Positions 1 through 7,300 of a DNA stretch of 64,000 nucleotides are shown one piece after another. The DNA comes from Oceanicola sp. 502str15 (GTDB taxonomy: Bacteria > Pseudomonadota > Alphaproteobacteria > Rhodobacterales > Rhodobacteraceae). How positions within the stretch are numbered: position 1 is the stretch's first letter; each line of letters starts with the position of its first letter. A model generated the notes under the pieces. The model was not told the DNA's origin. It saw nothing but the letters and a program-made list of their open reading frames with translations, and made no database searches. The position numbers and the translations under genes were made by a program. The DNA is taken from assembly GCF_024105635.1 (NCBI RefSeq), contig NZ_WYDQ01000001.1:4092501-4156500 (forward strand), read 5' to 3'.

Positions 1-361
1 ACTTGCGCACGGCGTAGCCAATCGACACGCCGCGAATGGTCTTGTCCGCGACCCGCTGCCAGAGCGGGTCCGCGTCGGTCGCGCTGGTGCGCCGGATCGT
101 TACCACAAGGGCACCGGCTTCCATGCGGGCCGCGGTGATGCTGCCTACCACGTCCAGCGCCCGCCCGCTGCGGTGCCCGTCCAGCACGGGCAGCCCCACC
201 AGATCGGCGGGGTTGATCGCCGCAGGGTCCAGCCGCTCCATGAAGCCTGCCCGGCGGACCGGGGCGAAAGTCGAGGCGACGGCCTCCACGGTGCCCGCGT
301 CGGCGTCGAAGGTCTCGGGCGTGATCGCCGCCCGGCGGGTCAGCAATTCTTGCGTTTCCAT
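1..361 (-). CDS. Phage prohead protease, N-terminal part (possibly fused to major capsid protein)
   Basis: This gene is cut by the window start; only about the first 120 residues are visible. The protein opens METQELLTRRAAITPETF and contains VLDGHRSGRALDVVGSI followed by IRGVSIGYAVRK. That is the usual layout of phage prohead serine proteases that process the head scaffold and capsid, with the His of the GHR segment as a likely catalytic residue. In many alphaproteobacterial prophages with a GpA terminase and lambda-type portal, this domain is the N-terminus of a protease/major-capsid fusion, but the capsid part would lie outside the window. The start overlaps the preceding 62-residue gene by 22 bases, which fits a tightly packed head operon reading leftward. 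Confidence 0.8.
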   Translation of the reverse strand, partial: METQELLTRRAAITPETFDADAGTVEAVASTFAPVRRAGFMERLDPAAINPADLVGLPVLDGHRSGRALDVVGSITAARMEAGALVVTIRRTSATDADPLWQRVADKTIRGVSIGYAVRK

Positions 362-528
362 TCGGTGTATTCCTTGTCTCGGGGCGTGATCTTTCGGCCC
401 TCACGCGGCAGCACGATCACGGTGGCCTTGTCGGGATTGATGGTCAGGCGCGGGCCGCTCACCACGTCCGAAGCCCCCAGCTTCCGGGCTAGCTTCCGAC
501 AGTGCGCCTCATAGGAGTATTCAGGCAT
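340..528 (-). CDS. Small phage protein between portal and protease
   Basis: A 62-residue basic protein that overlaps the portal gene's end (521-528) and the protease gene's start (340-361). The overlaps on both sides support translation as part of the head operon. It contains a central beta-rich segment (RLTINPDKATVIVLP) and a charged C-terminus (RDKEYTEWKRKNC). Its position is where lambda-like phages carry small head-completion proteins, but I see no clear match to gpW or a similar family. Function unknown. Confidence 0.6.
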   Translation of the reverse strand: MPEYSYEAHCRKLARKLGASDVVSGPRLTINPDKATVIVLPREGRKITPRDKEYTEWKRKNC

Positions 529-1888
529 CGGCTGCCCCCGCGTTCTGGCGCGGATCGGCGGCGATTTCGGAGTCCAGGTCTTCCAGCGCCCAGCCGCGTT
601 CGGCCACGGCTTTACGCCGCGAGGTTAGTCCGGCGTCCAGTTCGGCCACGGTCGCCTGAGTGTCTTTCAGGGGGTCCACTTGCATCGGATTCGGCGGCAG
701 CCATTCCGCCGAATAGACGCGAGGCGAGGACTCGAAGTCCGGGGCCGCCAGATCGCCGGACAAGACGGCGTGGGTGATGACCTGTTCCCAGACGGGTTTC
801 AGGAATTGGGGCACAAGGGTGCCATATTGAATTTGCTCCACCCGCTGGCGAAACGGCAAAAGCCCGGCCCGCAAGCTCGAATAGTTCGCATTGCTCAGAT
901 CGCCCGAAAGCAGATGTTCCGGCAGCCCCAGCCCGGCGGCGAGTTGCTGCAAGTTCAGGCGCAGAAAGGCCCCGATCTCGGCAATGGTCTGGGGGCTGTT
1001 GAACTTGACGTCGTAACCCGTGGGCAGGCGCTTCATGGTGCCCGGCTCCAAGCCGGTTTCGAGGATTCCGCCCTCCCCGGTGCCGTCGTAGGGCTCGCCC
1101 CCGGTGCCGTTGAGGTCGATAAGGAAGGCCGCGTGCATCGCCGCCACCTTCGCGCCCATCAACAATGCATCGCAGAGTTGATCGAAGTCGGACGCGCTGA
1201 GGATCACAGGCGCGAGCCATGAGACGCCGCGAACCTGCCCGGCGGCCAACGGCTTCATGACGTGGATGATTTCATCGGCAGGCACGCGGACCGGCGGGGC
1301 GTAGTTCGCGAATTGATCGTGGGGGCGATAGGGCAGCACATGGTAGGCAACCCGGCGGCCCTCAGCGTCGAACTCCACGCCCTGCACGATCACGGCCCCG
1401 TCGCCAAGTTCGCGGGTCATAGACTCGTCAATGAGTTCAGGCGGCAGAAGCCGAAGCCGGGGGCCGTCTTCACCGGGCAGGACGTGGAGGAATGCCTCGC
1501 CGTCGATCACCAGCCCACGGGCGACGTCCGCCTGAAGGCCCCAGAAATCCGTCCGGCCATCGGCGTCCGCGTCATCGGCCCATCTTTGGAAGCTGGCGGT
1601 CAGATCGGCCCGCGTGGTGGCGTCCGGGTGTTTCGGGGTCGGCACGATACCGGCCCCCACCAGAGCCCCAGCCCAATTCGCGACAGCTTGCGCCAGCCAA
1701 GGGTTGTTGGCCGCGAGGTAGCGGGCGCGGGACCGAAGAGTCCCGCCACTCGCGGCCACTTCCGAATTGACCCGCCCAAACGTCCCCATCCCAAAGCCCC
1801 GACGCCCGCCAGCCGCGCCATCGAAGCGACGGACTGTGTGGGGCTTGGCCGAACGGCTGAAGAGCTTGGGGACGAAGGGGAACGCCAT
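521..1888 (-). CDS. Phage portal protein, lambda family
   Basis: A 455-residue portal protein, which forms the dodecameric ring through which DNA enters and leaves the capsid. Recognisable segments are the N-terminal LRSRARYLAANNPWLAQAVANW, the GIVPTPKHP stretch, the central HVMKPLAAGQVRGVSWLAPVI segment and LGLPEHLLSGDLSNANYSSLRAG, all typical of the lambda gpB-type portal family (PF05136). Length is normal for a slightly short member. The start follows the stop of the upstream gene by one base (TGA-T-ATG arrangement), so translation is likely coupled. It lies between the 211-residue unknown gene and the protease, in the expected head-gene order. Confidence 0.93.
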   Translation of the reverse strand: MAFPFVPKLFSRSAKPHTVRRFDGAAGGRRGFGMGTFGRVNSEVAASGGTLRSRARYLAANNPWLAQAVANWAGALVGAGIVPTPKHPDATTRADLTASFQRWADDADADGRTDFWGLQADVARGLVIDGEAFLHVLPGEDGPRLRLLPPELIDESMTRELGDGAVIVQGVEFDAEGRRVAYHVLPYRPHDQFANYAPPVRVPADEIIHVMKPLAAGQVRGVSWLAPVILSASDFDQLCDALLMGAKVAAMHAAFLIDLNGTGGEPYDGTGEGGILETGLEPGTMKRLPTGYDVKFNSPQTIAEIGAFLRLNLQQLAAGLGLPEHLLSGDLSNANYSSLRAGLLPFRQRVEQIQYGTLVPQFLKPVWEQVITHAVLSGDLAAPDFESSPRVYSAEWLPPNPMQVDPLKDTQATVAELDAGLTSRRKAVAERGWALEDLDSEIAADPRQNAGAADA

Positions 1889-1889
1889 A

Positions 1890-2525
1890 TCAGTTCACCA
1901 CGGGCTTTTCGCGGGTGATGTAGGCAAGGATCGGGTCAAGGTCAGTCGCCCAGATCGAGCGACGTTCCCAAGACGGCCCGGGCAGCCGGAAAGACGTGCC
2001 ATCGGCGTTGCCGGTTTCCGGGTCGAAGCGGCGGACCCGGGCCGAAAAGGCCACATCCCCGCGACCGGCGGTGTTGCGAAGGGTGATGAGTTCAAAACCG
2101 AAGTTGCGCACGCCAGTCAGGTAAAGGCGCATGACGTGCCCGGCGGGCCGCTGCGGCGCATGGGTGGGGTTGGGCAGCTTGGCCTTGTCATCTGCGTCCC
2201 ACGCATTCAGCGCGAGGAAGGCAGCGTGCATCGGGTCGCCCGTAAGCCCGCATTCGGCAAGACGGTGCTGAACGGCAGCCACCAACACCTGATCGGTGCG
2301 AAAGAGGTAGGGGCGGCGCTTGTCCGAAGTCATCCGGCCATAGGGGATCAAGTGCCCGGCGGTCACGCGGTTGCGGAAGAACGCGGTCGCCTGCTTCGCA
2401 TCGAAGCCGGGGTGCGCGAGAGCGCGGGCGGCTTGCTCGGTCGTAACGCCCAACTGGTCGGGCGCTTCCGCGGGAACGTAGAACGCCCCGCCAATTTCGG
2501 GATCACGGTCTTGGGTGCTGGTCAT
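1890..2525 (-). CDS. Phage protein of unknown function upstream of portal
   Basis: A 211-residue protein (start MTSTQDRDPEIGGAFYVPAE) that I do not recognise. The ATG at 2525 is chosen because AAGGAG lies 8 bases before it; a start 10 codons further up lacks this. The N-terminal half (ATAFFRNRVTAGHLIPYGR, FRTDQVLVAAVQHRLAECG) looks alpha-helical and may be a helix-turn-helix-like fold. The C-terminal half is beta-rich (SARVRRF, TSFRLPGPSWERRSIW). It ends one base before the portal start. A candidate promoter just upstream (2552-2581) suggests it may open a transcription unit for the head genes. Confidence 0.65.
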   Translation of the reverse strand: MTSTQDRDPEIGGAFYVPAEAPDQLGVTTEQAARALAHPGFDAKQATAFFRNRVTAGHLIPYGRMTSDKRRPYLFRTDQVLVAAVQHRLAECGLTGDPMHAAFLALNAWDADDKAKLPNPTHAPQRPAGHVMRLYLTGVRNFGFELITLRNTAGRGDVAFSARVRRFDPETGNADGTSFRLPGPSWERRSIWATDLDPILAYITREKPVVN

Positions 2526-2551
2526 AAGGGGACTCCTTGTTGGCGAATCCC

Positions 2552-2581
2552 TCAATATCAGCTTACAGCAATCGGAGTCAA
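2552..2581 (-). promoter_or_regulatory. Candidate promoter for portal-region genes
   Basis: Reading the minus strand, TTGACT (2576-2581) and TATTGA (2552-2557) are separated by 18 bases. They sit about 27 bases before the ATG at 2525, in a locally AT-rich gap. The -35 hexamer is good and the -10 is weak. If real, it would re-start transcription of the head genes downstream of the accessory insert at 2.77-4.08 kb. Confidence 0.3.
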
Positions 2582-2768
2582 CGCCTTTAAAACATGGTCA
2601 AAAATAGTTTTACTATGGATAGGCATAGCAACAAGATACTTGCTTCCGCTTTCTGGAATCGGATATACGGTCGCCGGGGTAAGGGATTTCCCCATCGACG
2701 CCAACGCGCCGGGTGAGGTTCTCCTATGCTTCGCCCGGCGCACCCTTCCCCCGGAAAGGCAAAGCTGT

Positions 2769-3026
2769 ATGGACCGGAAGACCCGCAACGCTCATTCGTG
2801 CTTCGCGCCCTACATCACGGGCGAGATTCACCCGACCCGCGCCAAGGCGGCCCGGCAGATCGTGAATGAGTGGATGCAGCGGACGGGCGAGTTCGTCAGC
2901 CTGAGTTGGTCGGATCGGCAGATTTCCGAAGCGATGGAGATTGGCGAAGCCTACGACAACGGCTTCACCCAAATGCTTATCAAGGTGCTGGACCTTCGCG
3001 ACGGGCGGGGGCCGCTGCCGGTCTAA
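2769..3026 (+). CDS. Hypothetical 85-residue protein in the prophage accessory slot
   Basis: A possible gene on the strand opposite to the rest of the prophage. The protein begins MDRKTRNAHSCFAPYITGE and continues with helices RAKAARQIVNEWMQ and DRQISEAMEIGEAYDNGFTQMLIKVL. It has a sensible amino-acid composition, and its stop overlaps the convergent accessory gene's stop by 4 bases. A purine-rich GGAAAGG lies about 10 bases before the ATG. No family is recognised; size and helices would suit a small regulator, but that is only a guess. Antisense frames here look less protein-like. Confidence 0.45.
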   Translation: MDRKTRNAHSCFAPYITGEIHPTRAKAARQIVNEWMQRTGEFVSLSWSDRQISEAMEIGEAYDNGFTQMLIKVLDLRDGRGPLPV

Positions 3027-4081
3027 GCGCGGCCAAGGTCGAGATCAACTTTCGATAGAAGCCAGTTGAAGGGAAATTGGTGGGTCATTCCACATTCCTT
3101 GCACTCCACAAGTTCCATAATAAAGAATCGAGGAGCTTGCTTCTTGTGTATCCGAAAATCCGCCTCACACATTGGGCACTGGAAGAACTCGCCAAACTCC
3201 TTGTTCATGAATCTTAGCATATTCGAACTCCCGGTCACGAAAAGAGATTCGAAAACAGATAGAGTCGAGAAAATCAGCCAGTTAATATACTTCTTCTTGG
3301 CGCTAGACATTCTAGAATAGATGTTAATCTGGATCATGTGCATGAAGAAAAGGATATATGCTATGTCCTTGTAGCAGCCTTCATAGACATCGTTGTCCGT
3401 TCGGTTCTTGAAGATCATATTTATATTGTATGCTTCAGTCTCAATTGCCCGGTTGCCAGTGACGTAGTGAGTAGATTTGTCAAAGAGCGGTGCAAGTCCA
3501 AATGAGTTGCTTCTGTCTGAGACCACGCCATCCAAATAATCCGCATCTATAAAGTCCTTGCAGCCCGACTGACAGGCGGCAGCGCGATAGAGGTCGCGAC
3601 GCTTCTGTTGATCCAACTTTCTCGGATCAAAGGAGCCGCTTGGGTCCACTTTGAGTCTCGAAAAGAAGCCCTCTTCATCCGCGCACATCCAAGCTGCTAG
3701 GGGCAGTCCTTCTTTGAAGGGTTTCCTGAGCAAATTGAATGCGACGGAGAATTTCCTTTTCTCCAATGCTGTGAGGCCGTCATAAATAAAGTGCAGCATA
3801 TCCGAAAACATTGCAAGGGAAGCGTGATTTATGACAGCTCGCCTTTCGAGATCGCCTTTTCCAGTTGAGGCGAGAAAATCCAACGGGTGCATTCCGCTTT
3901 CAAAAGCGTCAATCTCTTCTTGAGTTTGAAATTGAAAAGAGACACCCGAAAGGCCTCCCATAGACATTTCAACAACTAAATGGGCCATCAAGTCATGGAG
4001 TCGGAAACAAAACTCATGCGCTGCGCGGTTCTTTGGCGGAATATTCTCGATGCGAGATTCATCCAAATACCCAATCGTCAT
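3023..4081 (-). CDS. AT-rich accessory (moron-like) gene with C-terminal zinc ribbon, function unknown
   Basis: A 352-residue protein inserted between the large terminase and the head genes. Its DNA is visibly richer in A and T than the neighbouring phage genes and uses codons such as AAA, ATA and TTT freely, pointing to a separate origin. The N-terminal two thirds is helical and rich in aromatic residues (FCFRLHDLMAHLVVEM, MLHFIYDGLTALEKRKFSVAF). The C-terminus has a four-cysteine ribbon: CPMC near residue 302 and CKECG near residue 330. The start lies 4 bases after the terminase stop, with GGAAAGG in the terminase 3' end as ribosome binding site, so it is expressed with packaging genes. No enzyme motif is visible. 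Cargo genes in this slot are often defence or host-modifying genes, but nothing in the sequence proves this. Confidence 0.8.
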   Translation of the reverse strand: MTIGYLDESRIENIPPKNRAAHEFCFRLHDLMAHLVVEMSMGGLSGVSFQFQTQEEIDAFESGMHPLDFLASTGKGDLERRAVINHASLAMFSDMLHFIYDGLTALEKRKFSVAFNLLRKPFKEGLPLAAWMCADEEGFFSRLKVDPSGSFDPRKLDQQKRRDLYRAAACQSGCKDFIDADYLDGVVSDRSNSFGLAPLFDKSTHYVTGNRAIETEAYNINMIFKNRTDNDVYEGCYKDIAYILFFMHMIQINIYSRMSSAKKKYINWLIFSTLSVFESLFVTGSSNMLRFMNKEFGEFFQCPMCEADFRIHKKQAPRFFIMELVECKECGMTHQFPFNWLLSKVDLDLGRA

Positions 4082-4085
4082 GCGT

Positions 4086-5855
4086 TCACCTTTCCAGCCA
4101 CTTACTCTTCACTACCGTAGCGGGCTTCTTCGGCGTTGTCTTGGCCTCAACCTCAACTTCGCGCCGGTCCACGTCTGCATTCACCAGAGCCCGCACGGCC
4201 ATGCCGTAAACCATGCAGTCGAGGGACTCCGCCCGGCGGCCCGGGGTGCGTTCCCATTGCCGGATCGGGGCACCCCGGCGGTAGCGCACCACAAGCCTTT
4301 CGCTCGCAAGCTCTTCATAGAAGCGCCCTTCCAGCGTGTCGCTGAAGCGGACGGACCGGCCACGGGCGAGGCGGTTGATAAGCTGCCCCTTCACGGAGTC
4401 CACGCCTACGATGAAGAGCCGTGCCCCCTTGGTGTCGCTGGCGCGGATGGTGGGGCGGTCCCCGGCGGCCCCTTTGACGGCGTAAACCCGGCGCGACATG
4501 CGCGGGCGACAGAAGCCCAGGACTCGGTCCATCGTCACCCCGTCGCCCGCGTCCACGCCCACGGCATCCACGCGCAGGAAGCCGCCCTTAGGGTGCTTCC
4601 AGATCGTCCGCAGGGCATCGTCGAGTTCCGCCCAGACGTCATCGCCCATCGGGTCGCCGTAGATGACCGATTGCCCCAGCACAAAGATTTCATCCCGCCC
4701 CCAGCCAAGGAAGAGCATTTCCAGACGGTCCCGCTGGACGTCCACCCCGGCGGTGATGAACAGCACGTCGGGCGGGATCGCATCGGGCAGCGCGAAGGGC
4801 TCGGCACGGGCCGCAAGGGCGGTTTCGTCGATCTCTTCCGCGGCCTCGCGCCAGCCTTGCCCTAAGAGGGTGTTCGTCCAGACCTGCAACTTGTCGGGAT
4901 GGTCTTTCGACTCCAAGAACTCCTGAGCGATTTTGCCCCACGACGCATTCGCCAGCGTGGAGACAAGCGCATTGAGCCGGAAACCTGCATGGCCCTGAAC
5001 CTCGGGCCGGGTCACACGCCAGCGCCCCGCGGCCACCATGGCGGGCTTGTGCCGCTCTTCGGTCACGGCCCCACAATGCGGACAGACGTAGGCCGCACGG
5101 TGCGGCTCGCCGTCAGGCCACTGAATGTCCGCCCAGCCGATTTCGTGGAACGCGCCGCAAAGGGGGCACGGCACTTCAAAAACGCGCCGGTCGCTGGCGG
5201 CGTAGCTGCGCAGCACGTTGCTGGTGGCCTCCATCGTCGGCGTGCTGCCCAGCACGATCTTGCGATTGGGGAAGGACAGGGTGCGGCGCTCGGCCAGCGT
5301 GATCGGGCTGCCCTCGGCCCCCGGCTCCATCGCATCGGCTTCGTCGATCAACAGGACGCGGACGTTGTGGCGGCGCAGGTTACGCGGGCTCTTGGCGGCC
5401 ACCACCTTCAGGCTACCGCCGGGAAAGCGGCGGCTCAGGAGGGTGTTGCGACCGGACTCGTCGGCCTCGGCAGAAAGCAGGCTCTTCAGTTCGGGCGTGG
5501 CACCGAAAATCGGTTCCAGATCGCTCACCACATAATCGCGGGCATCGGCCTCGGTCGGCTGCAAGACCATGATCGGGGAAGGCTCGTTGGCGATGTAGGC
5601 GGCCACCGTGCCAGACAGAAGCGTGGTCAGTCCTACGCGGACGGGCTTCACCACCGTCACACGCTCCATAAGCGGGTTGCTGATAGCCTCGGCAATGCCG
5701 CGCTGATACGGCCAGAGGGTGACGCGGCCCGGCGTAGCAGAGACGCCCTCGGGCAGCCGCATGGTCGACTCGATCCAATCCGGCAGGGACAGGCGCGGGG
5801 GCGGCCTCAGGGCGGCCAGAGCGCGGCGGCGGGTGCGGGTGAGGGTGTCAGTCAT
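4086..5855 (-). CDS. Phage terminase large subunit, GpA family
   Basis: A 589-residue packaging motor and nuclease. It shows the divergent Walker A of this family, VVKPVRVGLTT (about residues 68-78), and Walker B VRVLLIDEADAM (about 166-177). A zinc-binding pair follows (CPLC then CPHCG, near 230-265), and a C-terminal nuclease region begins at TAGVDVQRDRLEMLFLGWG. These are features of lambda gpA-type terminases (PF05876). The start at 5855 (MTDTLTRTRRR) is preferred over one 19 codons upstream because GGAG lies about 10 bases before it. It overlaps the small terminase gene by 8 bases. The GpA type argues against this being the family's common gene transfer agent, whose terminase is of another type. 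Confidence 0.95.
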   Translation of the reverse strand: MTDTLTRTRRRALAALRPPPRLSLPDWIESTMRLPEGVSATPGRVTLWPYQRGIAEAISNPLMERVTVVKPVRVGLTTLLSGTVAAYIANEPSPIMVLQPTEADARDYVVSDLEPIFGATPELKSLLSAEADESGRNTLLSRRFPGGSLKVVAAKSPRNLRRHNVRVLLIDEADAMEPGAEGSPITLAERRTLSFPNRKIVLGSTPTMEATSNVLRSYAASDRRVFEVPCPLCGAFHEIGWADIQWPDGEPHRAAYVCPHCGAVTEERHKPAMVAAGRWRVTRPEVQGHAGFRLNALVSTLANASWGKIAQEFLESKDHPDKLQVWTNTLLGQGWREAAEEIDETALAARAEPFALPDAIPPDVLFITAGVDVQRDRLEMLFLGWGRDEIFVLGQSVIYGDPMGDDVWAELDDALRTIWKHPKGGFLRVDAVGVDAGDGVTMDRVLGFCRPRMSRRVYAVKGAAGDRPTIRASDTKGARLFIVGVDSVKGQLINRLARGRSVRFSDTLEGRFYEELASERLVVRYRRGAPIRQWERTPGRRAESLDCMVYGMAVRALVNADVDRREVEVEAKTTPKKPATVVKSKWLER

Positions 5856-6366
5856 CGGCGGCAATCTCCAACAGCACGTCGCGGACTTCGGCGTCCAGCG
5901 CGGCGAGGTCATGGGGCGTCAGGTGGCCCAGCTTGGCCGCAGCCCGGGACGGCAGCGCGAGAAAGGCAGCTCTCAGTCCCCGCAGCACGTCCGCCCATTC
6001 TCGTTCCACGTCGGCGGCGGCAATGATCTCGCCTCGGACCTTGGCGTTCTGAAGTTCCAGCTTCTCGGCGGTCGCCTTGGCCGCCCTCAGCTTCTCGGCG
6101 GCCAGTTCGGAGTCGACGCGGCGGCCCTGCGCTCCGGCCCGGGCATGGTCGGCATAGGCCCGCACGGCGGCCTTCAGGGCGAAGAGCTTGTCGGCGCTCC
6201 GCGGGATCACGCCTTCACGGGCGAGGGCCGAAACGCGGTTGGGCGTCAGCCCCAGCCAATCGGCCAGCCCGGCGGCATTCACCAGATCGCCGGGAACCGG
6301 CACGGGGTCCGGGCCGCCCACGAGTGCGTCAATCTCGGCGAGTTCGGATTGCGGGATGTGCTGCAA
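5848..6366 (-). CDS. Phage terminase small subunit, Nu1-like
   Basis: A 172-residue DNA-recognition partner of the large terminase. The N-terminal part carries a winged helix-turn-helix typical of Nu1-like proteins (VNAAGLADWLGLTPNRVSALAREG, about residues 28-51). A charged coiled-coil linker follows (AAEKLRAAKATAEKLELQNAKVRGE), then a helical C-terminus. The frame has no early ATG; the first in-frame start is TTG at 6366, 3 bases after the stop of the upstream gene, so the exact start is uncertain. Its end overlaps the large terminase start. Confidence 0.85.
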   Translation of the reverse strand: MQHIPQSELAEIDALVGGPDPVPVPGDLVNAAGLADWLGLTPNRVSALAREGVIPRSADKLFALKAAVRAYADHARAGAQGRRVDSELAAEKLRAAKATAEKLELQNAKVRGEIIAAADVEREWADVLRGLRAAFLALPSRAAAKLGHLTPHDLAALDAEVRDVLLEIAADD

Positions 6367-6369
6367 CGG

Positions 6370-6837
6370 TCAGACCCATTTACTGGCTTGTTTCAATTTT
6401 GCGTTCACCTGATCGCGAAGGTCGCTGAGCTTTATCCAGCGCGACGTTCCGGGGACTTTGACTTCCCAGTAGAGCCAGCCATTTAGGCTGGTTTTTTTGC
6501 CTTCCTTGGTGCGCGCCAGATCGCTAGCAGCAGCGGAAAGGGTCGGATATGCGACGCCTTCCACGACCAGTTTTCCGTCCAAGAATTGGCCTTCGTATTG
6601 CTGCGTCCCGCGTAGGTAGCGCATCCGAGCATATGAGCCGTGGAGTATCTCGACTCCGTCTTCGGTGAACGGAATGCCCTCACGGTTAATATCGTCGTCT
6701 TCAGCCTCGTCCGAAGAAGGTTCCGGCAATGCCAGCAGACGCCGCAAGGCGACATACTCCGGTTCGTGAAAGCCCTTCCGCACTGCTTCGATCATCTTGT
6801 GAATCTCGAAGTCGATTTCGATGGTCTTGAATCGCAT
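6370..6837 (-). CDS. SeqA-N-like / RAMA-like two-domain DNA-binding protein
   Basis: A 155-residue protein with two recognisable parts. Residues 1-37 (KTIEIDFEIHKMIEAV ... EYVALRRLLAL) resemble the N-terminal oligomerisation domain of SeqA, the protein that binds hemimethylated DNA. Residues about 65-140 (YEGQFLDGKLVVEGVAYPTL, then SAAASDL, then LNGWLYWEV) fit the RAMA domain pattern of a small beta-fold ending in an NGW-x-W signature, which is thought to read modified DNA. An acidic linker (SSDEAEDDD) joins them. The start at 6837 has GAAGGGAT 7 bases upstream. It sits directly before the small terminase gene (3-base gap). The domain assignments are mine by eye and the role is inferred: a regulator that senses DNA modification. 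Confidence 0.65.
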   Translation of the reverse strand: MRFKTIEIDFEIHKMIEAVRKGFHEPEYVALRRLLALPEPSSDEAEDDDINREGIPFTEDGVEILHGSYARMRYLRGTQQYEGQFLDGKLVVEGVAYPTLSAAASDLARTKEGKKTSLNGWLYWEVKVPGTSRWIKLSDLRDQVNAKLKQASKWV

Positions 6838-7042
6838 GATGTATCCCTTCCGAATCTGCTTCACTGCTCAAACTACTCCAACTACTGGTTAGAGTAAATC
6901 GGGTTCCTGATCTAAATTGTTCTCCAAAGAGTGACGACTCGGGGCTCCGCGCACCCCGCACCCCGCCGCCCCGGGAAGGACCCGCGCTCGGTCAACGTGC
7001 CGCCGTGGTTCCCCTTCCTTCCCTCTTCCCCTGAAGCCTGCA

Positions 7043-7182
7043 TGTCCGGGGCATGTGCGGACCGGACAGACGGACAGGTCTTAAGACCCCTGTCCGTGTC
7101 CGTCCGGTGTCCCGCCCACCTAATGCCCGCCGGACAGGTGCGGACATGTCCGGCCCTTGTCCGTGTCCGTCCGCTTTGTCCG
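7043..7182. repeat. Cluster of eleven TGTCCG/CGGACA hexamers (iteron-like)
   Basis: Within 140 bases there are seven TGTCCG and four CGGACA hexamers. TGTCCGTGTCCGTCCG occurs twice (7091-7106 and 7158-7173), 67 bases apart, and CGGACATGTCCG (7141-7152) is a perfect 12-base palindrome. The block lies in the 463-base stretch 6838-7300 between the RAMA-like gene and the ATPase remnant, where no convincing gene is seen. Directly repeated short motifs beside a phage replication ATPase could be origin iterons or operators. An AACTACT direct repeat (6871-6877, 6880-6886) lies nearer the RAMA-like gene. Confidence 0.7.
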
Positions 7183-7300
7183 GTGCCCGGGCTAGTCTGC
7201 TGCTGCCACTGGTGAGGCTGCACAGATTCCGCCTTGGCGATATGACCGCCTTGGAACGGCCCGGAAGCAATGGCCGGCGTGGAGTTATGCGCCGCCTTGG

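Noticed and set aside
2558..2788. 76-residue minus-strand frame in the phage gap
   Set aside because: It overlaps the candidate promoter and the start of the plus-strand gene, and has no ribosome binding site or protein-like pattern.
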